DNA of 64,000 nt from positions 620,001 through 684,000 of the forward strand of contig NZ_CP006704.1 in the NCBI RefSeq assembly GCF_000739375.1. Direction: 5' to 3'. This DNA is from Comamonas testosteroni TK102. Its GTDB lineage: Bacteria > Pseudomonadota > Gammaproteobacteria > Burkholderiales > Burkholderiaceae_C. A model generated the notes under the pieces. It saw only the letters and a list, made by a program, of their open reading frames with translations, was not told the origin of the DNA and did no database searches. Position numbers and translations under genes: made by a program. Of this stretch, positions 45,823 to 53,593 are shown piece after piece. Numbering within the stretch: the stretch's first letter is position 1; each line of letters opens with the position of its first letter.

Positions 45823-46619
45823 TGGAACCCATGCAGCCAGTTGTTGAAAGCAAGGTGCCGCGGACGCTGGACGAGGCGCTGGCGCTGCTGGCCAGACGCG
45901 AGGCCGAGCTGGCCGCCTTGCGCACGGCCCAGCAGGAATGGGTGCATGCGGTCTCGCATGATCTGCGGGCCCCACTGCGCCATCTGCTGGCTTTCAACCC
46001 GTTGATTGCCGAATTGCTGCAGTCCCCCGGCCCTGGTGTCGAGGACCTCGAAGAGGCGCGCAGCTTTTTGCAGACCATGGACCAGTCCGCCCAGCGCATG
46101 GCGGCCATGTTCGAAGGCTTGCTGCAGCTGGCCCGGGCCCAGCGACATGTGCTGCAGCCGCAGCCCGTGGACTTGTCGGGCTTGCTGGGCAGTCTGCGCC
46201 AGCGTCTGCAGGCGGGCACGCAAGGCCGGCGCATAGAGTGGTGTCTGCCTGCTGCGGCTCCAAAGCTGCAGGCCGATCCGCATCTGCTGGAGCTGGCTTT
46301 GGATGCAGCTCTGACCAATGCCGTCAAATTCACGAGAGCCATGCCGCTGGCACGCATTCAGGTCGACGTGCAGCGCGACGGGCAAGGCGGCTGCTCCATC
46401 TCGGTGACAGACAACGGCGTCGGCTTCGAGCAGGCGCGCTCGGGCAAGCTGTTTGGCGTCTTTCAGCGCATGCATCGCGAAGCCGAGTTCGAGGGCCTGG
46501 GCATCGGCCTGGCGTTGGTGCGCGACGTCTGCCGCCGCCATGGTGGCGAGGCGGAAATTCAGGCACAGCTCAATGCGGGATGCCAGCTGCAGATGCACTT
46601 GCCCACCTGTCTGCCCTAA
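45822..46619 (+). CDS. Soluble orphan sensor histidine kinase, coupled to glmU
   Basis: The 265-residue protein has a coiled-coil-like N-terminus (about 15-40, rich in Leu, Arg and Glu), an H box V-S-H-D-L-R-A-P-L-R (phospho-acceptor His at about 45), and a HATPase domain with N-A-V-K-F, V-T-D-N-G-V-G-F and G-L-G-I-G-L-A. It has no membrane segment or recognisable sensor domain, and no response regulator gene is adjacent. Kinase and ATPase regions resemble those of phytochrome-type kinases. Its ATG overlaps the glmU stop, so it is probably translated together with glmU. The partner is unknown. Confidence 0.85.
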   Translation: MEPMQPVVESKVPRTLDEALALLARREAELAALRTAQQEWVHAVSHDLRAPLRHLLAFNPLIAELLQSPGPGVEDLEEARSFLQTMDQSAQRMAAMFEGLLQLARAQRHVLQPQPVDLSGLLGSLRQRLQAGTQGRRIEWCLPAAAPKLQADPHLLELALDAALTNAVKFTRAMPLARIQVDVQRDGQGGCSISVTDNGVGFEQARSGKLFGVFQRMHREAEFEGLGIGLALVRDVCRRHGGEAEIQAQLNAGCQLQMHLPTCLP

Positions 46620-46623
46620 GTGG

Positions 46624-47757
46624 TCAGACCACGTCGCGGTCCAGGCTTTCCTGCCCGGAGCCCGCCGCGCTGATCCGTGTCGACTCGGGTCGCATGGGCA
46701 TGGTGGAGGGGCTGTGCTGCCTCTCGGGCTGCTGGGTGGCATCCATCACCTGGTCGCGCCCGCCGCTCTTGGCGCTGTAGAGCGCGCTGTCGGCCGCTTT
46801 GATCCATTCGGTCACCGAGCCGAAACTGTCATCGGCTGCGGCAACGCCGATGCTTGCGCTGATCTGCAGCTGCGGATAATCGCGAACGCGTATCTGGGCA
46901 ATTTTTTCGCAAATGCGCATGGCCACGGAATATGCCTCCCTGGCCGTGGTGTGCTTGCACAGCACGGTGAATTCATCGCCGCCATAGCGCCCTGCAATAT
47001 CGTTGCTGCGCAGACTGTTTCTAATGGCCAGCCCGATCAGCTTCAAAACATCGTCGCCCACAATATGACCGTACAAATCGTTCACGCTTTTGAAACGGTC
47101 GATGTCAATCACCAGCAGACAGGTCTGCTCCTTGACGCTGCGGTGCTGGTGCAGGGCGGCACGGGCCTTTTTCCACCAGTAATCGCGGCTGTATACCGTG
47201 GTCAGCGGATCGATGCGCCCCAATAGCTTGAGCTGGAGATTCTGCCGGGCCAGAGTCTTGAGCATGCGGCTGTTGGACCAGCTGGCATAGGCGCTGTGCA
47301 TAACGATCAGCGGCAGCAGGCTCAGCTGCACTGCCAGCGGCGCATCCCATTGCGGGCTGGGCGTGATGGCCAGGCTCATGAAAAACATGCCGCACAGCAG
47401 TGCGATCAGGGATGGCAGCCAGCGGCGCTTCAATCCGGTATAGAAGCGGTCGGCCACGCCTATGGCCAGAATGCAGATGCCGGGCAGCAGACTCCAGTGC
47501 ATCAGAGCGATCCAGCAACCGACGATCAGCGCATCGATCAGGGAGTTGAAATACTCCGCTTGGAACTGATCCTGTTGCCGGCTTGAATGCAAGAAAGCAA
47601 TATGTGGCCACGCCAGTGCACTTACCGCCGTGAATGCCCACCAGGCGAGATTGGTCGGGAGATATGACAGGCTCGCAGCTACCACTGCTCCGCCCAGTGC
47701 CATATAAGAGGCGCGCAGAGGATAGGTGCGTCGGTGAATATCTCGATGCAAGGGCAT
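46624..47757 (-). CDS. Diguanylate cyclase with MASE2 membrane domain (AdrA-like)
   Basis: This enzyme would make cyclic di-GMP, promoting biofilm traits. The 377-residue protein has an N-terminal MASE2-type membrane region (about 15-160, five or six helices, starting R-R-T-Y-P-L-R), then a GGDEF domain (about 180-340). The active site R-Y-G-G-D-E-F is intact (about 254-260), and the D-I-D-R-F-K-S-V-N-D metal and substrate region is present. No upstream RxxD inhibitory site is evident. A disordered tail of about 40 residues follows. It converges on the histidine kinase gene with 4 bp between them. The architecture matches AdrA/DgcC. Confidence 0.9.
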   Translation of the reverse strand: MPLHRDIHRRTYPLRASYMALGGAVVAASLSYLPTNLAWWAFTAVSALAWPHIAFLHSSRQQDQFQAEYFNSLIDALIVGCWIALMHWSLLPGICILAIGVADRFYTGLKRRWLPSLIALLCGMFFMSLAITPSPQWDAPLAVQLSLLPLIVMHSAYASWSNSRMLKTLARQNLQLKLLGRIDPLTTVYSRDYWWKKARAALHQHRSVKEQTCLLVIDIDRFKSVNDLYGHIVGDDVLKLIGLAIRNSLRSNDIAGRYGGDEFTVLCKHTTAREAYSVAMRICEKIAQIRVRDYPQLQISASIGVAAADDSFGSVTEWIKAADSALYSAKSGGRDQVMDATQQPERQHSPSTMPMRPESTRISAAGSGQESLDRDVV

Positions 47758-47884
47758 CTGGTGGATTTGGCTTAAGTCAAGATCGCGAGAATAATCGAAT
47801 TAATACAATTTGTATCAAATATTAAGGCGCCTGCGCGGCATCTACACCACACATTGCGGTTCAAGAATAAAGGCGTGCAAGTCC

Positions 47885-48385
47885 CTAATGATGAGGGGCT
47901 GGCAAAGGCAGTTCGGTACTGAATTTGGCGCGTTTGAGACTGAAGAAGGCTTTGACATTGCGCACATTGGCGTCCTGCGTGAACAGCTTCTGGCTCAAGG
48001 CCAGATAGGCTGGCATGTCGGTGCTGGCCACGACGAGGACGAAGTCGGGGCCGGGAGAGACGCGCCAGCATTGCTGCACGCCGGGCTCGGCAACGGCTTT
48101 GTGCTCGAATTGCAGCAGCGAGGCGCTGTCCTGCCGGTCCAGCGAGACTTCCACAATGGCCTGCAGCCCATGGCCGGTGAAGCGCGCAATGTGTTCGCTG
48201 CTGAGGATGGCGACCTGTTTCTCGATCAGACCCAGCTCCTGCAGCCGCTTGACCCGGCGCAGGCAGGTGGCGGCAGACAGCTCCAGCAGCCGGGCCAGGG
48301 CCTGGTTGCTCAGGCTGGCATCCCGCTGCAATTGCTGCAGTAGCTGGAGGTCGATGTGGTCCAGATTGATGGAATTTTCATTCAT
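47885..48385 (-). CDS. Lrp/AsnC-family transcriptional regulator, divergent from glmS
   Basis: This 166-residue DNA-binding protein has an N-terminal helix-turn-helix (L-D-H-I-D-L-Q-L-L-Q-Q-L-Q at the start, then L-S-N-Q-A-L-A-R-L-L-E-L-S) and a C-terminal RAM ligand-binding domain (about 70-155) with the V-S-P-G-P-D-F-V-L-V-V segment. ATG 48385 (MNENSINLDHID) fits the family start, though an in-frame ATG at 48415 exists. The gap to glmS (136 bp) is strikingly AT-rich and holds two near-identical 20-bp motifs that may be its binding sites. The ligand is unknown. Confidence 0.9.
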   Translation of the reverse strand: MNENSINLDHIDLQLLQQLQRDASLSNQALARLLELSAATCLRRVKRLQELGLIEKQVAILSSEHIARFTGHGLQAIVEVSLDRQDSASLLQFEHKAVAEPGVQQCWRVSPGPDFVLVVASTDMPAYLALSQKLFTQDANVRNVKAFFSLKRAKFSTELPLPAPHH

Positions 48386-48392
48386 TTTTATG

Positions 48393-48470
48393 AATTTTAT
48401 TGAATAAAAATTCAAACTGCAGTAATGGTGAAATTTTTAGTCATTTTTAAAATTTTATTGAGTGAAAATT
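48393..48470 (+). promoter_or_regulatory. Two AT-rich 20-bp direct repeats between the Lrp gene and glmS
   Basis: AATTTTATTGAATAAAAATT (48393-48412) and AATTTTATTGAGTGAAAATT (48451-48470) differ at two positions. Each is also an imperfect palindrome. They are 58 bp apart, between five and six turns of DNA. This fits the AT-rich, phased sites of Lrp-type regulators, so they may control both the regulator gene and glmS. Confidence 0.5.
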
Positions 48471-48521
48471 TTTCATTGCAGCAGATAGCATGCTCGCTCA
48501 ATCAACCTAAGGTGTACCTCT

Positions 48522-50438
48522 ATGTGTGGCATTGTTGCTGCGGTTTCTCATCGCAATATCGTTCCGGTTCTGGTCCAGGGTCTGCAGCGACTGGAGTACC
48601 GCGGTTATGACTCCTGTGGGGTGGCGGTGCAGGCCGCGGACACCAACGGCCTGAGCCTCGGGCTGCAGCGTGCGCGTTCCACAGCCCGCGTGGCCGAGCT
48701 GATGGAGCAGGTCAAGACCGAACATGTGGAAGGTTTCACCGGCATTGCCCATACCCGCTGGGCCACCCATGGCGAGCCTGCGGTGCGCAATGCCCATCCC
48801 CATTTCAGCCATGGCCCCGGCATCTCGGCCGTGGCCGATACCGATGCACCGGCACGCGTGGCCCTGGTGCACAACGGCATCATCGAGAACTACGAAGCCT
48901 TGCGTACCGAGCTGCAGGCCAAGGGCTATGTATTTGCCAGCCAGACCGACACCGAGGTCATTGCTCACCTGGTGGACAGCCTCTATAGCGGCGATCTTTT
49001 CGAAGCCGTGCAGGCCGCGACAGCCCGTCTGCATGGTGCTTACGCGATTGGCGTGATGCACCGGGACGAGCCCCAGCGTGTGGTCGGCGCCCGCGCCGGC
49101 TCCCCGCTGATTTTGGGTGTGGGCAAGGACGGCGGCGAGCATTTCCTGGCCAGCGACGCGATGGCGCTGGCGGGCGTCACCGATCAGATCGTGTATCTGG
49201 AAGAGGGCGACCTGATCGATCTGCAGCCGGGACGCTACTGGGTCATCAGCAGGAGCGGCGAGCGCCTGACGGAGCAGCAGCGTCCGGTCAGGACCGTGAT
49301 GGCACACAGCGGCGCAGCCGAGCTGGGCCCTTATCGCCACTACATGCAAAAGGAAATCTTCGAGCAGCCGCGCGCACTGGGCGATACGCTGGAGGGCTTG
49401 AAGAACATTGCCCCCGAGCTGTTTGACGGGGTCACTTCGGAAGGCAAGACCGGTGCTGCTGCCTGGCGCGTGTTCAAGGAGATCGACCGGGTCCTGATTC
49501 TGGCCTGCGGCACCAGCTATTACAGCGGCTGCACGGCCAAGTATTGGATCGAGGCGATTGCCGGCATTCCCTGCAATGTGGAAGTGGCCAGCGAGTACCG
49601 CTACCGCACCAGCGTGCCCGATCCCAAGACCCTGATCGTGACCATCAGCCAGTCGGGCGAGACGGCCGATACATTGGCGGCCCTGCGCCATGCCCAGAGC
49701 CTGGGCATGAAGCACAGCCTGACCATCTGCAATGTGGCCACCAGCGCCATGGTGCGCGAGTGCGAGCTGGCCTATATCACCCGGGCCGGCGTGGAGATCG
49801 GCGTGGCATCGACCAAGGCCTTCACCACGCAGCTGGCCGGCCTGTTCCTGCTGACGCTGGCGCTGGCCCAGTCCAAGGGACGCCTGACGGAAGAGAAGGA
49901 GCAGCAGTATCTGACGGCCATGCGCCATCTTCCCGTGGCCCTGCAATCCGTGCTGGCACTGGAGCCGCAGATCATCAGCTGGGCCGAAGACTTTGCGAAG
50001 AAGGAAAACGCACTGTTCCTGGGTCGCGGCATTCACTACCCCATCGCTCTGGAAGGCGCGCTCAAGCTCAAGGAAATCAGCTACATCCACGCCGAGGCCT
50101 ATCCCGCCGGCGAGCTCAAGCATGGCCCGCTGGCACTGGTGGACAGCCAGATGCCTGTGGTCACCGTGGCGCCCAACGACGAACTGCTGGAAAAGCTCAA
50201 GAGCAATATGCAGGAAGTGCGTGCGCGCGGCGGTGTTCTCTATGTGCTGGCCGATGCCAAGACCAATATCGAAAGCAGCGAAGGCATGCATGTGATTCGC
50301 ATGCCCGAGAACTATGGTGCGCTGAGCCCCATCCTGCACGTGGTGCCGCTGCAGCTGCTGGCCTATCACACGGCGGTGGCACGCGGCACCGATGTGGACA
50401 AGCCGCGCAACCTGGCCAAGTCGGTCACGGTGGAATAA
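48522..50438 (+). CDS. glmS: Glutamine--fructose-6-phosphate aminotransferase (isomerizing)
   Basis: GlmS makes glucosamine-6-phosphate, the first step of amino-sugar synthesis, with glmU 2.7 kb upstream completing the route. The 638-residue protein has the N-terminal nucleophile Cys2 (M-C-G-I-V), the glutaminase motifs R-G-Y-D-S and H-T-R-W-A-T-H-G, and two SIS domains with T-S-Y-Y-S-G and S-Q-S-G-E-T-A-D-T. It ends with the conserved K-S-V-T-V-E. The AT-rich promoter region is shared with a divergent Lrp-type regulator. There is no sign of a ribozyme in the leader. Confidence 0.97.
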   Translation: MCGIVAAVSHRNIVPVLVQGLQRLEYRGYDSCGVAVQAADTNGLSLGLQRARSTARVAELMEQVKTEHVEGFTGIAHTRWATHGEPAVRNAHPHFSHGPGISAVADTDAPARVALVHNGIIENYEALRTELQAKGYVFASQTDTEVIAHLVDSLYSGDLFEAVQAATARLHGAYAIGVMHRDEPQRVVGARAGSPLILGVGKDGGEHFLASDAMALAGVTDQIVYLEEGDLIDLQPGRYWVISRSGERLTEQQRPVRTVMAHSGAAELGPYRHYMQKEIFEQPRALGDTLEGLKNIAPELFDGVTSEGKTGAAAWRVFKEIDRVLILACGTSYYSGCTAKYWIEAIAGIPCNVEVASEYRYRTSVPDPKTLIVTISQSGETADTLAALRHAQSLGMKHSLTICNVATSAMVRECELAYITRAGVEIGVASTKAFTTQLAGLFLLTLALAQSKGRLTEEKEQQYLTAMRHLPVALQSVLALEPQIISWAEDFAKKENALFLGRGIHYPIALEGALKLKEISYIHAEAYPAGELKHGPLALVDSQMPVVTVAPNDELLEKLKSNMQEVRARGGVLYVLADAKTNIESSEGMHVIRMPENYGALSPILHVVPLQLLAYHTAVARGTDVDKPRNLAKSVTVE

Positions 50439-50558
50439 GCAGACGGTCTCTGCCGCGAAAAGCGTTCCTGGCTGAAGTCGCAGTTTCAGGCGACCCGGGA
50501 AAGTTTTTCTCGATGAAATCCAGGTGGAGCTGATGTCGGCTGCATCGCTAAATGGATG

Positions 50559-50583
50559 AAAAGCGCTCGTTGGAGCGCTTTTT
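50559..50583. terminator. Bidirectional terminator between glmS and the cupin gene
   Basis: A 10-bp perfect stem, AAAAGCGCTC with GAGCGCTTTT, is closed by loop GTTG. It has A and T runs on both sides so it can work from either strand. It is 120 bp after glmS and 126 bp after the end of the converging cupin gene. Confidence 0.85.
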
Positions 50584-50708
50584 CTATTGGGCGTCGGATG
50601 GGCTCGGCAGGTCAAGCTTCGGCCATCGGGTTGATTCAGGAGTGCATGGTGTTCTTCAACAAGTCTCAGGCACCGGCATCCGCATGTTCGTGTGCTACTG
50701 ACCGGCTC

Positions 50709-51263
50709 TCAATCTGTGTCGATGCCTGCAACCAGCACAAAGGCAATACGAGCAGGTTTACCGGAGCGGTTGGCCCAGGCATGGTTGGTTCCACGCTGAA
50801 TCAGAACATCGCCCGCTCGCAGCACGGTCTCTTCCTTATCCATGATGGCAATCAGCTCTCCTTCCAGCATGAGCGCGTAGTCCACGGAGTCCGTGCGATG
50901 CATGCCAGGATGCTCGCCGGGCTGAACATTTCGATGGGCATCGCCATACATGCGTGAAAACGTCGCATTCAAAGCAGCCTGAAGTTCCTGAGGGTCGGCG
51001 GGCTCGGCAGGAATATCCAGAATGCGTAGCACGGTACCAAGCGGCGGGGGCGCAACGCCCTGATGCAGATGAATGGTGTCGGGTGAGCCGATGTTTGCAG
51101 GGGCCGCATCAGTTCGCCATAGATTGGTGATGCGATATCCGGGACGTTCCGGCACGAAGCGGATTGCGGGCGATGGGCCATCTTCGGCCAGATAGGAACG
51201 TCCTTGCTCATCGTTGGCAGTGACGACGCGGCGAATGGGCGCTGGGGTTGTGTAGTTGCTCAT
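50709..51263 (-). CDS. Cupin-domain protein
   Basis: The 184-residue protein has a C-terminal cupin barrel (about 110-180) with motif 1-like H-R-T-D-S-V-D-Y-A-L-M-L-E-G-E (about 121-135) and motif 2 G-D-V-L-I-Q-R-G-T-N-H-A-W. The N-terminal part has no recognised domain. Proteins of this layout occur in catabolic clusters, but no enzyme activity is established from sequence. It follows the Bug-type binding-protein gene on the same strand (21 bp), under an apparent TetR-controlled promoter. Confidence 0.8.
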   Translation of the reverse strand: MSNYTTPAPIRRVVTANDEQGRSYLAEDGPSPAIRFVPERPGYRITNLWRTDAAPANIGSPDTIHLHQGVAPPPLGTVLRILDIPAEPADPQELQAALNATFSRMYGDAHRNVQPGEHPGMHRTDSVDYALMLEGELIAIMDKEETVLRAGDVLIQRGTNHAWANRSGKPARIAFVLVAGIDTD

Positions 51264-51284
51264 GAGCTGACTGTGATGGATGGA

Positions 51285-52247
51285 TTAGTTGGTGCCGGCA
51301 TTGCGCTTGGCTGCCTCGCCCTGCTTGCGAAACTCGGTGGTAATGCGCTTTTCCCATTGCTGACGGCTTTGGTAGTGCACGACCTGATCACCGCTTTGGG
51401 CAATGCGTTTGACCGATTCAGACTTGGTGGCTTTGGCACAGGCATCGTCAAGCTTTGCCAGTGCGGCCTCAGGAACCCCACGGGGAACAAAGAGGCCTGC
51501 AAAAGAGTCTTCCTGCACCTTCATGCCCAGTTCCTTGAAGGTGGGAGTGTCGGGAAACGCGGGATGACGATGTTCCGAAGTAACGGCCAACAGCCGCAAC
51601 TTGCCGGCACGAACCTGAGGTGCAGCAGAGGCTGCAATGCTGCTGACAAAGTCCAGGCGCCCTGCCAGCAATTCCTGGATCGAACCCGCATCACCCTTGT
51701 ATGGGATGTGATTGAGTTGTAGCTTCTGGTCTCGCTCGAGCTGATCTATGGCTAGAAAAGGGGCCGAGTTGGGGTCGGGAGAGCCGTAGTTCAGTGATTT
51801 CTGTTTGGCGGCGGCAATCAACTCCGCGATCGTTTTGTAGGGGCTGTCGGCACGCACGCTTACTCCCAGAATGTTCTCGGTCACCCCGCACAGCGGTTGC
51901 ACGGCATCAGGACTTAGCTTGAGTCCCTTGACGTAATGCGGTTGGATGGTGATGGGCGTCATGGGGGTAAAAGCCATGGTCAAGCCGTCGGCGGGAGATT
52001 GGGCCAGCACATTCATTCCAATGACGCCGGAGCCTCCCTCACGCGAGATCACGACGATGCTTTGACCCAGCTGCTTGTGCATTTCCTCCGCCAGAGTCCT
52101 GGCCATGACATCGGTCGAGCTTCCTGCGGCCCAGGGATTGATGATGGTCAGTGGCCTATGCGGAAAATTCTCCTGCGCCTGGAGCGAGCCGACTCCCAGG
52201 TAAGTGAGCCCCATCACGAGGGAGGGTGCATGGCGCCAGATGTTCAT
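51285..52247 (-). CDS. Tripartite tricarboxylate transporter substrate-binding protein (Bug/TctC family)
   Basis: This is a periplasmic solute-binding protein of the very large Bug family, often without linked membrane subunits, as here. The 320 residues start with a signal peptide (to about A-Q-A at residue 25). Bug motifs are present: P-x-R-P-L-T-I-I-N-P-W-A-A-G-S-S-T-D (about 30-47), L-N-Y-G-S-P, a hinge region and P-A-F-P-D-T-P-T-F-K-E. ATG 52247 has AAGGAG eight bases upstream, and an in-frame ATG at 52304 lacks one. The ligand is unknown. Confidence 0.92.
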   Translation of the reverse strand: MNIWRHAPSLVMGLTYLGVGSLQAQENFPHRPLTIINPWAAGSSTDVMARTLAEEMHKQLGQSIVVISREGGSGVIGMNVLAQSPADGLTMAFTPMTPITIQPHYVKGLKLSPDAVQPLCGVTENILGVSVRADSPYKTIAELIAAAKQKSLNYGSPDPNSAPFLAIDQLERDQKLQLNHIPYKGDAGSIQELLAGRLDFVSSIAASAAPQVRAGKLRLLAVTSEHRHPAFPDTPTFKELGMKVQEDSFAGLFVPRGVPEAALAKLDDACAKATKSESVKRIAQSGDQVVHYQSRQQWEKRITTEFRKQGEAAKRNAGTN

Positions 52248-52270
52248 TGTTTGTCTCCTTGTATTTCTGA

Positions 52271-52290
52271 ATTCAGTCAGTCGACTGAAT
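52271..52290 (+). promoter_or_regulatory. Perfect palindrome, probable TetR operator
   Basis: ATTCAGTC-AGTC-GACTGAAT is a perfect 8-bp inverted repeat with a 4-bp spacer. It lies between the divergent Bug gene (23 bp from its ATG) and the TetR gene, the usual place for a TetR operator controlling both. Confidence 0.6.
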
Positions 52291-52333
52291 GAATGTTGAT
52301 GCAAAAATGGAGACTACGCAAGAGGACGATCAC

Positions 52334-53089
52334 GTGACCTCACTATCATTCGCAGTCATGAGAAAAACTGCCTCCGTTGATGTTCCCGCCGTATCGGGGA
52401 GAAGGGCTGCCCTGCGCCAAGCCGAACAGGCGGAAGTCACTTCTTCGGGAGTTGACAGGCCACGTGCCCAAGCAAGGCAGCGCATGCTGTGCGCGGCTGA
52501 AAAATTGTTTGCGCAGCATGGTTACGCTGGGACATCGTTAAGAGCGGTGATGGCTGAAGCAGACGTGGATACGGGGGCGATTCACTATCATTTCAAGAAC
52601 AAGCTGGGCTTGCTCAAGGCTCTTTTCGAAGAGCGCGTGCAACTGGTCAATGCGCAGAGAGAAGCCTTGCTGGCGCAACTTGAACAGCGTCATGCGAACG
52701 AGCCTCCGAGCATTGAAGAAGTGCTTCGGGCGTTCATTGCTCCGGCATTGCGCACTGCATATGGCTCGGACGAGTCCTCGTTCAACCGGGTGGCTGCCCT
52801 GTGTTCGGTGGATCCCCTGAAGGAAGTCCGAGAGGTCGTATTCAAAGCGTATGACAAAACCGCTCTGAGGTTCGCCTTGTTGCTGCGTCGCGTGACACCT
52901 CATCTGAGTGAGACGGAGTTTCAGTGGCGCCTGGAGTGCATGTATGGTGCGATGATGTATATCCGCTCAGACAATGGGCGTGTCAGCCATATGCTCAACG
53001 ACAGGCATCGGAGTGATCCGGTGGAAAAGGTGATTGAGCAGTTGATTGCTTTCACGGCGGCAGGGTTCGCGGGATCGCAGATGGCGTGA
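52334..53089 (+). CDS. TetR/AcrR-family transcriptional regulator
   Basis: The 251-residue protein has the TetR helix-turn-helix near residues 50-95: R-M-L-C-A-A-E-K-L-F-A-Q-H-G-Y-A-G-T-S-L, then T-G-A-I-H-Y-H-F-K-N-K. The rest (about 100-250) is an all-helical ligand-binding domain of the AefR-like type. The start is uncertain: GTG 52334 has AGAGGA seven bases upstream, ATG 52289 lies inside the likely operator, and ATG 52358 is another option. It is divergent from the Bug-cupin gene pair and probably represses it. Confidence 0.88.
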   Translation: MTSLSFAVMRKTASVDVPAVSGRRAALRQAEQAEVTSSGVDRPRAQARQRMLCAAEKLFAQHGYAGTSLRAVMAEADVDTGAIHYHFKNKLGLLKALFEERVQLVNAQREALLAQLEQRHANEPPSIEEVLRAFIAPALRTAYGSDESSFNRVAALCSVDPLKEVREVVFKAYDKTALRFALLLRRVTPHLSETEFQWRLECMYGAMMYIRSDNGRVSHMLNDRHRSDPVEKVIEQLIAFTAAGFAGSQMA

Positions 53090-53216
53090 GATGACGCATC
53101 GACAAGGTTGAGCGAGAGCTCAAAGCTTTGACGGCAGGCGGTGGGATGGATGGGAAAAGGAATGGACGCCGCATGAATCTTGGGTCTGTGCCTGCGGCAC
53201 CCATTCGCAGGAATGA

Positions 53217-53241
53217 AAAAGCGCTCCATGGGAGCGCTTTT
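53217..53241 (-). terminator. Terminator between the TetR gene and a small basic ORF
   Basis: AAAAGCGCTCC pairs perfectly with GGAGCGCTTTT around a 3-nt loop (11-bp stem). A run of A on the left becomes a T run on the minus strand, so it suits the small minus-strand ORF at 53283-53405, and it could also stop TetR transcription. It resembles the terminator at 50559 (same AAAAGCGCTC arm). Confidence 0.8.
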
Positions 53242-53282
53242 CTGTGTTGGCATGGCAGGTGGATGGCTGGCTTCAGCGCAGG

Positions 53283-53405
53283 CTAGACTCCTGCCGCTTT
53301 GAAGACCCGGCGCAGTACCTGCATGGGCAGAAACTTCACGCGGCGGCGTTTGAGTTCATGTCGGTAGAGGCGCTCCCTCTCAATGAAGTTGATTTTTTCT
53401 TTCAT
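53283..53405 (-). CDS. Small basic protein of 40 residues (unrecognised)
   Basis: A complete 40-codon ORF runs from ATG 53405 to TAG 53283. The peptide begins MKEKINFIERERLYRHELKR and ends L-R-R-V-F-K-A-A-G-V. About a third of its residues are Lys or Arg, and it looks helical. A perfect terminator in the matching direction lies 41 bp after its stop, and an AT-richer stretch (TTAGATTAG) lies upstream. No good ribosome-binding site is seen. I do not recognise the family. It sits alone in the gap between the TetR gene and the second TRAP operon. Confidence 0.45.
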   Translation of the reverse strand: MKEKINFIERERLYRHELKRRRVKFLPMQVLRRVFKAAGV

Positions 53406-53541
53406 TGCGATGTGTCTGGATGGCTAACCCGACTAATCTAACAGCGTAGTGCGCATTTTCCGTAACACCCTGTCAGAGGGATTCGGCATTCACATCCCGG
53501 CGCTGAAACCTACATGTTCTGGCATGCATGCAGCCATACTG

Positions 53542-53589
53542 GTTCGCTCTGCACAAACGCCCCTTTCGGGGCGTTTGTGCAGAGCGAAC
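53542..53589 (-). terminator. 22-bp perfect hairpin after the second TRAP operon
   Basis: The arms 53542-53563 and 53568-53589 are perfectly complementary (22 bp) around a 4-nt loop. On the minus strand the loop is GAAA closed by C-G pairs, a stable GNRA tetraloop. It lies 5 bp after the dctM stop, so it is probably the 3' end of that operon's RNA, but only a mixed, not T-rich, sequence follows. It could protect the RNA end rather than terminate by itself. Confidence 0.65.
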
Positions 53590-53593
53590 TTGC

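Noticed and set aside
48470..48521. glmS ribozyme in the glmS leader
   Set aside because: The gap to the divergent regulator is only 136 bp, AT-rich, with no ribozyme core. That ribozyme is known mainly from Gram-positive bacteria.
53244..53441. 65-codon plus-strand ORF in the gap before the second TRAP operon
   Set aside because: It begins inside the tail of a terminator and has no ribosome-binding site. The opposite strand holds a better small ORF with its own terminator.
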